The position numbers and the translations under genes are program-made. This document shows positions 34,077 to 45,000 of a stretch of DNA of 64,000 nt, one piece after another. The stretch is from NCBI GenBank assembly GCA_030445275.1, contig JAUCSE010000053.1, positions 124,001-188,000 on the forward strand, read 5' to 3'. The notes under the pieces are model-generated. The model saw only the letters and a list, made by a program, of their open reading frames with translations. It searched no databases and was not told where the DNA came from. Source of the stretch: Mucilaginibacter sp. GTDB lineage: Bacteria > Bacteroidota > Bacteroidia > Sphingobacteriales > Sphingobacteriaceae. Each line of letters starts with the position of its first letter. Position 1 is the stretch's first letter.

Positions 34077-35590
34077 TTTGAACCGGGACTATCACCGGGA
34101 TTTACCGGCGTTTGAATAAACCGGAGGCCTTCCACATGTTCACCAATCAATATATTAGCCATATCACCTGTTTTATAAAAACCGGGCTTGCCTGACATAT
34201 TATCCGCAATTACCTTCCCATTGATCCTAAGGTTTTCAAAAACTACATTTTTGATGCCCCGCGTTTCGTCATAACCCGAAATGACGGAAAGATTGGCCTT
34301 ATTACCATTGTATGCGATATCTTTAAAGTATATATTTTCAATTCCTTTGCCCGGAGAGGTATTATAGTAGTGATTATACATCACACGCATATTCACCAAT
34401 TGCCCTTTCCGGATATCATCAACACGAATATTGTTAAAGGTAATATCCCTCAATAAATTACTGTCGCCAGCATTTAAGGCCATACAGCCTTGATAATCTA
34501 TTTGATTTTCATGCTGATCAAGTATATCCACATTGATAAATTTAATTTTCTCGAGCGTGTCAGGATGAGCTGTATCACCATGCGTACCGATGAGTACAGG
34601 ATGAGCAACATCTGCCCAAAGGGTTGAGTTTTGGACAGTAATATTTTTTGTATTTCCATAATACTCCCAGCGATGTCCGTATATGGCCACACAATCATCA
34701 GAATTTCGCATATAAATTTGACTGATAAGAATATTGGAACTGCAAAAAACATCTATCCCATCAGCATTTCCTTCTGAGCTAAATGATTTGATATTACTGA
34801 TGTTTACACCGGCTGATTGGCCAATGAGTATACTATACTTATGTGGTAGCACAACAAGCCCATCTACCCCCACATTTTTAGAGTACTCAATGGTGATCTG
34901 GTCATTACGTCCACGCTGTTCTTTTTTGAGTGCATTTGGAACCGGTTTGTCTGCTGAATTTATTAATGGTAACTGCGTTAATATACCACGACCCATGATA
35001 TGAACATTCTCAACCCTGCTTACCAACAATTGACCCTGAACAATAGCCCCGCCATCAATGTAAACTGTTTTGTTGGATGGGATTTTTAATATACCTATTT
35101 GATGAAATCCGGGGCCGTAATAAATAACATCGGGATTGGCCTTTGATGGTTTTTTCGTTTCAATTGGATTGGCAAACAATTGGAGATTATGAAAGATATC
35201 ATCATTAACCTCTATTGAAATATTACGAGGTTCTGTTAAAGTAAAAACAATGGTATTCCCCACTATCTTAGGAATAATTCCGTAGGCAGATGGCCGTATT
35301 TTAACCTGTTGGATAGGGCCTTTTTGATAAGTAACCGTTACTTCAACCTTACCTGAAAAGTCGAAATATCCAAAGGCTGTATGTTGAACTGTATTTGTAG
35401 TGCCAACAACTTCCGTTACTGACGCAGTATAAGCAGGTACCGGCAACTCCTGGTGCCCGGGTTCTTTTACCGTGATCTTAAAGTCTTTATTTAAAACAAC
35501 ACCATCGGGTGCTTTATAGGTAATCAGTTCTGCTTTAGCATAAAGGCAGATATTAAAAATCATTAAAACAAACAGAAAGTTTTTCTTCAT
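34073..35590 (-). CDS. Right-handed beta-helix glycosidase, GH28/GH49-like
   Basis: 505 residues. Signal peptide (FLFVLMIFNICLYAKA). N-terminal beta-sandwich (about 25-145). Then a long beta-helix starting at VIYYGPGFHQIGILKIPSNK, YIDGGAIVQGQLLVSRVENV and HIMGRGIL. Catalytic-type motifs: SEGNADGIDVFCSSN, MRNSDDCVAIYGHRW (DD pair) and LIGTHGDTAHP (candidate His) around residues 270-340. NxDGID, DDC and GTHG match GH28 polygalacturonase-like enzymes; the N-terminal sandwich plus VIYYGPG resembles GH49. It hydrolyses a polysaccharide backbone outside or in the periplasm. First gene of an operon that continues with two hydrolases and a PL38-like lyase; a C-rich motif sits 149 bases upstream. Confidence 0.8.
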   Translation of the reverse strand: MKKNFLFVLMIFNICLYAKAELITYKAPDGVVLNKDFKITVKEPGHQELPVPAYTASVTEVVGTTNTVQHTAFGYFDFSGKVEVTVTYQKGPIQQVKIRPSAYGIIPKIVGNTIVFTLTEPRNISIEVNDDIFHNLQLFANPIETKKPSKANPDVIYYGPGFHQIGILKIPSNKTVYIDGGAIVQGQLLVSRVENVHIMGRGILTQLPLINSADKPVPNALKKEQRGRNDQITIEYSKNVGVDGLVVLPHKYSILIGQSAGVNISNIKSFSSEGNADGIDVFCSSNILISQIYMRNSDDCVAIYGHRWEYYGNTKNITVQNSTLWADVAHPVLIGTHGDTAHPDTLEKIKFINVDILDQHENQIDYQGCMALNAGDSNLLRDITFNNIRVDDIRKGQLVNMRVMYNHYYNTSPGKGIENIYFKDIAYNGNKANLSVISGYDETRGIKNVVFENLRINGKVIADNMSGKPGFYKTGDMANILIGEHVEGLRFIQTPVNPGDSPGSK

Positions 35591-35738
35591 TAGTTGATTG
35601 TGTAAAAAATAAATTTTGACGGTTCCGGTAAAAGTTCAGCTACATTATCCTCTTAGTATCTGGCAAATCGCTTATAATGGCTGATACATCTGTGTTCCGA
35701 AATATTTCCAGCACTAAATTGCCTTGAAAAAAAACCAA

Positions 35739-35774
35739 TAAAGGGTGGTTAACGGGTCAAATAAAGGGGGGATA
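35739..35774 (-). promoter_or_regulatory. C-rich operator-like motif A (GH28-like operon)
   Basis: In the sense (minus) direction: CCCCCC, TTTATTTGACCC, GTTAA, CCACCC, TTT. It is 149 bases upstream of the GH28-like start and inside the gap after the HTCS stop. Same motif as sites B, C and D. Confidence 0.6.
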
Positions 35775-35806
35775 TAGCGTGAAACATATTAATTGCCGAC
35801 GAAATA

Positions 35807-38800
35807 CTAATGTTTATTTCTTGAATAAGAAATGCTAGTATTTAAATTGTCTTTATTGATAAATATTTTTCTGTATTTGCGTATAAAATCTGATGGGTTC
35901 ATTTCAAATAGCCTGTTAAACTGCTCCCTGAAATATTTGATATCCTGAAATCCAATTCTGAACGCGATCTCTTTAATCTGCAAATCAGTCTGGATCATTA
36001 ATTCAGCAGCTTTTCGCAACCTGATATACCTGATGAATTCTGTACTGGATAAGCCTGAAATCGATTTGATTTTCCTGAATAGCTTTGACCTGCTCATCCC
36101 GATTTCATCAGTGAATGCCTTTAAAGAAAAACTCTCATCTTCTAAATGGCTTTCAATAATCCGGATACATTTAGCCAAAAATTCACTGTATTCAGCAGGG
36201 ATTTTCAGGCTATTATTTTTAAGCGTGATTTCGTTAAAGAAATAGTTTTTAAGTGTGCTGCGGCCCTTTAACATGCTTTTGATTCGCGCAATCAGTAAAT
36301 CACTTTCAAATGGCTTAGTAATGTAATCATCGGCCCCGCATTCTATACCTTTAAGTTTGATCTCAGGTGACGAGCTACCAGTTAATAATATAATAGGAAT
36401 ATGACTAAATGAAGGCGATTCCTTCATCTTGGAGCAAAACTCCACACCATTCACGCCATTCATAATTACATCACAAACTATAATATCCGGTTCACAGTCC
36501 AGCACGTTTTTAAAACCCGCTTCTGTATTCCCCGCCTCATGAATAATAAATTCATCCTGCAATAACTGTCTGATATAACGTCTAACCTCCGCATCATCAT
36601 CAATCAACAAAATGACAGATTTTTTATTGACCACATCATTCATAATTTCGTCAATATGCGCGGTAGATGTCATCAAATAGCTATCGCCCATTTCAACCGG
36701 TTCAGTAATCAATTCCTGTATCAGTGGATAGGTGACTTTGCTCTGATCTTCCGCCTCCTCCAGAATATCGGTAAGCATATGTTCGCTTATTTTAGGTAAG
36801 CATATTTTAAATGTGGTACCCTTTCCTAATACACTGGTGTAGGATAATTTACCATTATGTTGTTCTAAATATGTTTTTGCAAGGAAAAGACCGATCCCAA
36901 ATCCACTTTCCTTTATTTTATCTGCATCCTGATTCAGTCGGTAAAATTTTTCGAATAGCTTTTCTCCGGTATCCTCTGCAATCCCATAACCGGTATCCTT
37001 TACCAATATTTCTATAAATTCATCGCCCTTGTTTACACGAATACTGATGGAGCCGTATTCGGGTGTATATTTTATAGCATTTGACAGCAGATTAAACAAC
37101 ACGATTTCAAGTTTTTCCCTGTCTGCATAAACCTTAATATTGTTATCATGGCAAAGAAACTGATAATCAATTTTTTTTGCTTTAACCTGGTTATTAAAAC
37201 AAAGGAAAACTTCATAACAAACATCTTTCAGATTGAGTATAGCAGGATTCAGATCGGCCACTTCATTTTCAGAACTCCGGAATAATAGCAACTGATCAAC
37301 CAAACTCAACAAACGCCGTGAATTGCGATATACTGCGCTGATATCTATTAAATCGATATTAGTTCCATTGCTGTGCAACAGATCTTTGATGGGGTTAACA
37401 ATAAGTGTTAGTGGGGTCCTCAGCTCATGCGATATATTGGTAAAAAAGGCTATTTTCTTTTCATTCAATTCCTTAACAAACTTCACTTCATATTGTAATT
37501 GGGTCTGTTTTTTTTGATAAAAAAGATAAGCGTAAATACCTGCCACAATACAACCTAAATACAAACAATAGGCCCACCAGGCCCTATACCAAGGTGGTAG
37601 TACATGTATACTTAACGAAATTTGCTCCGACATCCAGCGACCTTCGGCATTGGTACATTTTATCCTGAATGTATAGTTTCCTTCGTCAAGATGGGTATAA
37701 TTGGCAGAGCGTACATATTCGGAATAAGTCCAGCCCCGATCCCAGCCTTCCATATAATAGGCATATTTAATTTTGTCGGGGGCAGTATACTCTAATGCTG
37801 TAAAATCAAAAGCAAAAACAGCTTTATCATAGGGCACTTCTATTTTTTTAATGACATCTGAAGAAATACTCCGTACCCAATCTGCGTTTTTCTCTAACGC
37901 CTGATTATTGACCGTTATTCCTGATAATACCAGTTTAGGGATGCTGTTAATATCGGTGACTTTTTCGGGGTAGAAGATATTAACCCCTTCTATGCCTCCA
38001 AATACCAATTCTCCCGTATTCAGGACAGCCTTCGAGTTATAATGAAACTGGTTACTTTGCAATCCATCGCTTTTGTAATAGTTTTTAAAGGTTTTGGTAC
38101 GCGGGTTAAATTTAGACAAGCCATTAAAGGTACTCAGCCACAAATCGCCTTCCTTATCTTCTAATATATTCAATACAGAGTTATTACATAACCCGTCTTC
38201 GGTGGTATACCGGGCAATAATTGCAGCTTTAGCACGGTCAAATAACACCAATCCTCCTCCTTCGGTCCCGATCCAGAAATTATGATTACGGTCTTCGTAA
38301 ATGTTGCGTAAATAATATCCCAGTTCAAAAAAACGATGTCTTTTATTTTCTCTGTCTATTTGAACTAATTGAGTAAGCGTTCCTGCCCATAGTCTCCCCT
38401 CATTATCAGGTGTAAGGCTCCACAGATCTGAAAGATTGGTGTCAAATGCCGTAAAACGGTTACCTTTTTTATCAAAAGTATATAGGGCACCGTTGATGCC
38501 ATCCCCTTTTAAGGTCCCAACCCAAATATGCCCGTCCTGATCCCGGCACATGGTTGATATAACCCTGTTTTCGGTATTGGATAATGGATTTATACATTTA
38601 TAACGGTCGAATGTATGTGTTGTCCTGTTATACCTGTTCACACCGTTAAAAAAGGTACCTGCCCAAATATTTTTCTCATCATCCCTGATGATATTGGTTA
38701 CAAAATTGTCGCTAAGTGAACTGGTATTTCCTGTTTCGTTTTTAAACTGGCTGAAAACATTTGCTTTCCGGTTCCATACTGCAATACCTGCCCCCTCAGT

Positions 38801-39922
38801 GCCTATCCATAAATCGTCATTAATATCCAGGTAAAGCGCATACATTGCTCTTTTAGGTAGGGAACGTTGATCTGCGGGATCATGACTAAGTGTTTTAAAC
38901 CGTCCTTTCTGTGGGTCAATGACATTAACACCTCCGTTAAGAATACCAATCCAAAACCGGTTATCCTTATCCTGATATATCGTATAGGCAGCATCGTTTG
39001 AAAGCGAGCTGATCCCGTTGTCAGTCCTTAAGTAACTAACTTTCTGTGTTAAAGTATTGTAAATATTTATCCCTCCCCCATTGATGGTCATCCACAACTG
39101 TCCTTGCTTATCCAGTACCATATCTGATACTTTACTAAAGGTCAGTTTCCCCTTAGCCTGATCAAGTACTTTGGTCATTACCCCTGATTTATCCTGATAA
39201 AAAAACAAGCCCTCGCCCGTTCCTATCCAGATATTACCGTCATGATCAGGTTCGATACAGTAAGCATTTCTGACTGCAGAACTAACAATATTTAATTTAT
39301 GGCTATCACTGCTGAGTATACAAAGCCCAATCTGTGGTATAAATACCCAGATCCGTCCCCTATTATCAGGTTTAATAGTCTGAACATCATAATCCCATAA
39401 CTGCGCTTTGCCCTCACTAATAGGGATCGGCACAGCCGGATTTGCTGATTTGTCTTTAAAAAGCAAACCTTTACCCAATGTTCCAAGCAGCATGTTGCCT
39501 TTTTGGTCAGGCTTGATGACGCGCACGCCAACCGTTATTTCCTCGCTTTGGCCACTTTGTCTGGATATATAATTAACCGTTGAAAATTTGCCCGAAAGAT
39601 TGTTATATATACATGCTCCTCCATGAGTACCTATCCACATATTGGATTGCTCATCCTCTGTTATTGAAAATATATAATTATTGATGAGCGAACCAGGGTC
39701 CTTGAATTTATTCCGGAAAATCTTAAAACTATAACCGTCGTACCTATTGAGGCCATCATATGTCCCGAACCATAAAAAACCTTTATGATCCTGATAAATA
39801 CACCTGACAGAATTATTAGATAAACCCTGATCAATACCAATATATGACAATGGTTGACACTCCGCCATTTTCACATTGCATAAAATAAAAGAAAACAGGA
39901 TTAAAAGCTTGCTATACTTCAT
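35807..39922 (-). CDS. Hybrid two-component system sensor/regulator (HTCS), PUL2
   Basis: 1371 residues from the ATG at 39922 (MKYSKLLILFSFILCN, a good signal peptide). The frame runs open to 39991, but those 23 residues lack signal character. Order: periplasmic propeller repeats (LSNNSVRCIYQDHKGFLWFGT and later WIGT blades); Y_Y_Y domain (about 720-790); one membrane helix (WAYCLYLGCIVAGIYAYLFY); HisKA (TNISHELRTPLTLI); HATPase (KDTGYGIAEDTG, GFGIGLFLA); receiver (VILLIDDDAEVRRY, acceptor Asp in IIVCDVIMNG, ITKPF); AraC helix-turn-helix (about 1260-1360). It should sense PUL2 breakdown products and activate the locus. It lies downstream of SusCD in the same direction, and the C-rich motifs before each PUL2 operon are candidate targets. 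Confidence 0.97.
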   Translation of the reverse strand: MKYSKLLILFSFILCNVKMAECQPLSYIGIDQGLSNNSVRCIYQDHKGFLWFGTYDGLNRYDGYSFKIFRNKFKDPGSLINNYIFSITEDEQSNMWIGTHGGACIYNNLSGKFSTVNYISRQSGQSEEITVGVRVIKPDQKGNMLLGTLGKGLLFKDKSANPAVPIPISEGKAQLWDYDVQTIKPDNRGRIWVFIPQIGLCILSSDSHKLNIVSSAVRNAYCIEPDHDGNIWIGTGEGLFFYQDKSGVMTKVLDQAKGKLTFSKVSDMVLDKQGQLWMTINGGGINIYNTLTQKVSYLRTDNGISSLSNDAAYTIYQDKDNRFWIGILNGGVNVIDPQKGRFKTLSHDPADQRSLPKRAMYALYLDINDDLWIGTEGAGIAVWNRKANVFSQFKNETGNTSSLSDNFVTNIIRDDEKNIWAGTFFNGVNRYNRTTHTFDRYKCINPLSNTENRVISTMCRDQDGHIWVGTLKGDGINGALYTFDKKGNRFTAFDTNLSDLWSLTPDNEGRLWAGTLTQLVQIDRENKRHRFFELGYYLRNIYEDRNHNFWIGTEGGGLVLFDRAKAAIIARYTTEDGLCNNSVLNILEDKEGDLWLSTFNGLSKFNPRTKTFKNYYKSDGLQSNQFHYNSKAVLNTGELVFGGIEGVNIFYPEKVTDINSIPKLVLSGITVNNQALEKNADWVRSISSDVIKKIEVPYDKAVFAFDFTALEYTAPDKIKYAYYMEGWDRGWTYSEYVRSANYTHLDEGNYTFRIKCTNAEGRWMSEQISLSIHVLPPWYRAWWAYCLYLGCIVAGIYAYLFYQKKQTQLQYEVKFVKELNEKKIAFFTNISHELRTPLTLIVNPIKDLLHSNGTNIDLIDISAVYRNSRRLLSLVDQLLLFRSSENEVADLNPAILNLKDVCYEVFLCFNNQVKAKKIDYQFLCHDNNIKVYADREKLEIVLFNLLSNAIKYTPEYGSISIRVNKGDEFIEILVKDTGYGIAEDTGEKLFEKFYRLNQDADKIKESGFGIGLFLAKTYLEQHNGKLSYTSVLGKGTTFKICLPKISEHMLTDILEEAEDQSKVTYPLIQELITEPVEMGDSYLMTSTAHIDEIMNDVVNKKSVILLIDDDAEVRRYIRQLLQDEFIIHEAGNTEAGFKNVLDCEPDIIVCDVIMNGVNGVEFCSKMKESPSFSHIPIILLTGSSSPEIKLKGIECGADDYITKPFESDLLIARIKSMLKGRSTLKNYFFNEITLKNNSLKIPAEYSEFLAKCIRIIESHLEDESFSLKAFTDEIGMSRSKLFRKIKSISGLSSTEFIRYIRLRKAAELMIQTDLQIKEIAFRIGFQDIKYFREQFNRLFEMNPSDFIRKYRKIFINKDNLNTSISYSRNKH

Positions 39923-40188
39923 GTTTGCAAAAATGATTGTTCTTATTACACTTAATTGGTTAGCACAAATATGCGTGAATAATTTTAACATTTCCGTTAA
40001 ATTATCAGGAACAACTATGAAATTACAGGTGTGGTATAAAGATAACTAAACTGATTAAAAGCATCAATAAGCATCGTCAATAAAAGACGACAACCATAAA
40101 CCACCAAAAATGGCAATACAATCATTATAAATCCATTTTAAAAGCTATAATAACCACCTACGGGCAATTATTATAGCTTTACCAGCTG

Positions 40189-42030
40189 CTACCAGCCGGG
40201 ATTTTGGACAAGTTTAGGGTTTAAAGATATTTGTTGTGCGGGTATAGGATATAAATAATTTTTCTCGCTAAACTGCCTCGCTGTCTGATCGGTGATCAGG
40301 CAACCATTGGCATCAATAGCGTTAGTAGGAATGGGATTTATCGCATCTGGCCCTAGTTGTGCCTGTGTGCCTATGTATTTAGTACCTAAGGGCCATGGGC
40401 TAATGAATTGCGCAAGGTTACCATAAGCCGTACCGCCAACATTGCTCACCAGGTCGGTAGCAGCACTATGCCAGCGTTTAATATCATCAAACCTGAAATC
40501 TTCATCAAACAATTCTATCGCACGTTCACGTCTTATCTCTGTTCTCATATCCAGGCCATTGGCTCCAACAAAACCATTACTTAAAGGAGGCATTACATTA
40601 TCTATATTAACACGTAAACGAACCAGGTTCAATGATTTATTCAGATCGGCATCACTTATTGACCCATTACGCTCATAAACAGCTTCGGCATAATTCAACA
40701 GTACCTCTGCATACCTTATTACCGGGTAATCTTCAGATTCAAACTTATCAGCTACAGCACGTTCAGAGATCCATTTCTGACTGCCATAACCACCACCGGG
40801 TTTTGCAAATTCTGCTGTTGCCCTGTCGGCCGCATCATCTGTCCAGTTAACACGGGCATTAAGTAAACCAAACCAATAATATCCACCAGGAACCTTCAGC
40901 GTGTACCTCATCCGGTTATCCCGATTTTGAAATTCAGAGAGATAAGTCTGAAATCCCTGAAAAAGTGGAGATTTTTCAATAGGAAGGCCATCTTTGCATA
41001 AAAACATATTGGCATATTTTCTATTTACACCTGTACCATTGTGTGCAGAACGGCTGATGTTTACACCCGCTACTTTTACAACATCATCATACCTTACTGA
41101 TAGTACATATTCATGATTGGCAGCCTTTGTTACACTGGCCGGGTTTGATTTAGGGTTTTCTAAAATAAACAGGTATTTCTGAGCCGAATCGCCTAAGATT
41201 GTACTGTTGCCTCCCAACGCGTTTGATGCTACGGTTCCAAACAGTGCGTATTGATTGCTGCTGATAACTGCATTTGATGCTGCTATAGATTTGTCGAGCA
41301 AAGCGTTATATCTTGTGGCATCTCCGCCTCTGGATTTTTGCCAGGTGCCTTCATAAAGAGCCACCCTCCCTAAAAAGGCTTGTGCTGATGTTTGCGTAAC
41401 CCTTCCATAATCTGCAGAACTGGCCGTTAAAGATGCAGGCAGATCAGGAATAGCCGCCTGCAGATCAGATATAATAAAATCAACAACGGCATCTCTTGTT
41501 GCTCTTGAACCATATAATTCCGGCGAAGTCGGATCAAGCAGTGTGGTTACGATAGGCGCAGCGCCAAATTGTTGTAATAGATCAAAGTACACATAAGCCC
41601 TGAAAAATTTGGCTTCGGCCACATATTGCGTTATAGCCGATGGGGTTGAATAAGCAGCAGCTTTTGTCAGTAGATAATTAGCGGCGCGAATTCTACCAAA
41701 ATCCCTTGTCCAGTTACCCGAGTTACCGTTATCGGGGTCAGTAGCAGGTATATTGTTTGTACCCGCACCAAAACTTCCGCCGCCGCCTGATACATCTGAC
41801 CGGCCATCAGAGTGGGGATTATCAGTAACACCCTGCAAGGTTGAAAAGTTTTTAAGCCAGTCATAATACTGATTGGCAAAGATTTTAAAATCTGTAGGTG
41901 TTTTAAAATATGCCACGTCAGAAAGCTGATCAAGCGGCTTCAAATTTAAAGATTTGTTACAGCCATATTGGCTAAAAGTGAATAGTATCGCTATCAATAC
42001 TATCGTATATTTTTTGCTATTTATTTTCAT
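40189..42030 (-). CDS. SusD/RagB-family lipoprotein (PUL2)
   Basis: 613 residues. Lipoprotein signal with Cys near residue 23 (FTFSQYGCNKSLNLKPLDQLSD). SusD signatures: VAEAKFFRAYVYFDLLQQFGAAPIV, DFIISDLQAAIPDLPAS, a long variable loop region, VIRYAEVLLNYAEAVY, and RREREXX-like EIRRERAIELFDEDFRFDDIKRW near the C-terminus. It binds oligosaccharides at the SusC mouth on the cell surface. It starts 19 bases after the SusC stop, so the pair is one operon. Larger than many SusDs, mostly through loops in the middle. The following HTCS gene starts 266 bases further on and probably has its own promoter. Confidence 0.95.
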   Translation of the reverse strand: MKINSKKYTIVLIAILFTFSQYGCNKSLNLKPLDQLSDVAYFKTPTDFKIFANQYYDWLKNFSTLQGVTDNPHSDGRSDVSGGGGSFGAGTNNIPATDPDNGNSGNWTRDFGRIRAANYLLTKAAAYSTPSAITQYVAEAKFFRAYVYFDLLQQFGAAPIVTTLLDPTSPELYGSRATRDAVVDFIISDLQAAIPDLPASLTASSADYGRVTQTSAQAFLGRVALYEGTWQKSRGGDATRYNALLDKSIAASNAVISSNQYALFGTVASNALGGNSTILGDSAQKYLFILENPKSNPASVTKAANHEYVLSVRYDDVVKVAGVNISRSAHNGTGVNRKYANMFLCKDGLPIEKSPLFQGFQTYLSEFQNRDNRMRYTLKVPGGYYWFGLLNARVNWTDDAADRATAEFAKPGGGYGSQKWISERAVADKFESEDYPVIRYAEVLLNYAEAVYERNGSISDADLNKSLNLVRLRVNIDNVMPPLSNGFVGANGLDMRTEIRRERAIELFDEDFRFDDIKRWHSAATDLVSNVGGTAYGNLAQFISPWPLGTKYIGTQAQLGPDAINPIPTNAIDANGCLITDQTARQFSEKNYLYPIPAQQISLNPKLVQNPGW

Positions 42031-42049
42031 TTCAGTTGATAGTTAAAAT

Positions 42050-45000
42050 TTAGAAAGTAACATTAGCACCAAGTGTTACATACCTGTAGAAAGGATACCT
42101 TTCGTTTCCGCTTACGGTTCTTGTTACTTCAGGATCCCAGCCGTCATGAATATGCGTTAACTCAAATAAGTCGCTTCCTGAAAAGTAAACACGAAGCCCT
42201 TTGATGGCTCTGCTTCTTTCAAGCCATTTTTTAGGTACTGTATATCCTATTACCAGGTTTTTTAAACGTACATATGCCCCATTTTGAACAGACCATGAAG
42301 ATATCTGGTAGTTATAGGTATTGATCTGCCCATTTAGTGCAGAATGCAGATTAGGATAATAAGCATCAGGAGTGCTTGGGGACCATGTATTACCAACATA
42401 TTGATCAGTTTGTCCCTGATAAATTGACCCAAAAGGAATCCGCATATTGCCTGATCTGTAAATAGTTCTTTTTGCAACTCCCTGGAAGATCGCATAAAAA
42501 TCAAATCCGTTCCATTGTGCACCCAGGTTTAAGCCAAAACTGTATCGTGGGTCATTACTGCCTAAATACACCAGATCGCCAGGGTTGGTGGTACTTGTAC
42601 CTATGCTTAATTTACCATCACCATTAACATCTTTGTATGAATTATCGCCCGGGCGAATCCCAGAAACCTGGCCTGCCGGATTAGCCAAAGCCGAAGGAAC
42701 AGGTAAGTTTATATTATTTGAACTTCCTGCAGGTGCGTATTTGGCATTATAAGCATTTACCTGTGCCTGAGTTTGCAGGCGGCCATCATATTTCAAACCA
42801 AAATAAGAGTTTAGCGGGTATCCTTCTACAGTTCCATTAAAGCCTGCATTCAATACATTGGCACCACCGTAATGAACCAGTTTGTTCTGATTATCTGTAA
42901 TAGTTCCACCAATACTATAAGAAACGCTGCCAATTTTTGATTTCCAGGTCAGGCTTCCTTCATAACCCCATGTTTTCAGATCGCCAATATTTGCGGCTGG
43001 GGCTAATGCTCCCAAAACTCCTGGATAGGTTTGGCCAAGCAGCATATTACTGTTTTCGTTGCGGAAAACATCAAAACTACCTATTAAGTGATTATGCAGG
43101 AAACCAAAATCCAACCCTATATTTTTCTTTTTTACCGTTTCCCAGGTTCTGTTTAATGAAACTAAAGCTCCTGCGGTGGTAACATTTGTAACCGGACTTG
43201 ATCCAAGCAAGGCACCACTGCTATTTGCTCCTAATGATTGTATATAATCATATAACCCTATCCCCCCCTGGTTACCGCTTGTTCCGTACGATGCTCTTAA
43301 TTTAAGCTCATCAAAAACCTTCTGATTTTTCATAAAGCCTTCATCAATGATTCGCCAGCCGGCTTCTAAACCACCAAAAAACTTCCATCTGGTGGCTGCA
43401 ATAAACTTGGAAGATCCGTCATATCGCCCAATGGCTGTTAATAGATACCTCCCCTGGTATGCATAAGTTGCCCGGCCAAAATATGAGCCTAATGCATAGT
43501 GGTTCTGAATTTCTCCGTTTGTCAAATAACCACCTGTTGAATTGCTCAAACCAAGGCCTAATGAAGGAATATTATCATTACCCAAATTATATGTTCTGGT
43601 GTAGAAAGAATTAAATTCATCTCTTTCATAAGAGCTACCAAGCATTAAGCTAACATCATGTACTTTATTAAAAGTATTATTATAAGCCACCCTGCCACTC
43701 AAATTGTAGTAAGGCTCTGTAATGTTTCCTCTTTGATACCAGGTATTATTAACATTATTATTACCACCGGAAGATGGCAATGTTTGTATCAGCACATCAC
43801 CGGCATAGTTATAATATTGAACTTGCTTTTGCTGTATCCGGGTATCCTGAAACCAGGTATTATAACCTGCTACACCGGTAAAAGTTAAGTGTTTGGCAAA
43901 ATTATAGGTAACCGTTGAGTTAAGCAGCGCCCTGGTATTTACTTCTAAATTGGAACCACCGTCTCTGGCTGCCGCTGCCGCGCTAAAAACCGTTCCCCAT
44001 GCATATGGCTGTCCTTTTGACGTGAAAGCTGGCATTCCGGGCTGGGCATATTCACTAAGTGCGCTATATCCATTATAACTATATAGAGATGGTTGTTGTA
44101 TATTGTTTCGCTCTAATGATATATTGGTTTCCAGCTTCAACTTATTACTAAAGGTATAATCATTATTGAATCGCAAATTATAACGTTGGTTCCCATTTGT
44201 CCCCCATCTTAACTGACTTCCATCATTTAAATATCCTAATGATACACGGTAGCCCTCTTTTTCTGTCCTGTTTGAAAAGCTTAGGTTATGCTGTGTAGAT
44301 GTTGCGTTTTGCCACAAGATCTTTTGTTGGTTTGTATCAAAAAAGGTAAAGTCCTTTACGTCATTAAAAGGAGGAAGTGGCACGCCATTGTATAAAGTTG
44401 TACCAACCGTACCTGTATAACCGGGTAGCTTTGCAATATCAATATAACCAGAGGCTGGTGGATTTGTAGCCAGTTTGGCTAACTGATACCATATGTAATC
44501 AGTTGGAGCTACGCCATATCTGTCATTTGTTAGCGCTTGCATTAAACCCTCTCCCCATTGCTTGTCATTAATAAGGGTTGGCTGTAAGCCGAGGAGTTTT
44601 CTGGAAACAGAGCCATCATATTGAACTATCATTTTACCAGCCTTGGCTCTTTTGGTGGTGATAAGAACAACGCCATATGCAGCTCTTGAACCATAAATGG
44701 ATGCTGCAGCATCCTTTAAAACCGAAATACTTTCTATATCATCGGGATTGATAGAGTTTAATGCAGCATTACTGCTTGTGTAACTATTATTAACATCTGG
44801 TTGAAAATTACTTGATAAGGGAACTCCATCTAATATAACCAGCGGGTCTTGTCCATTTGTTGAGGTTGCACCCCTGATCTGGAAATTCCAGTTCTCGCGC
44901 CCCGGCTGCGCCGACGATCTGGTTACAATTACCCCTGGTATCTGTCCCTGTAATGATGCCAGCGGGTTATTGATTGGCCCTCTGTCTTCAAATACCTTTG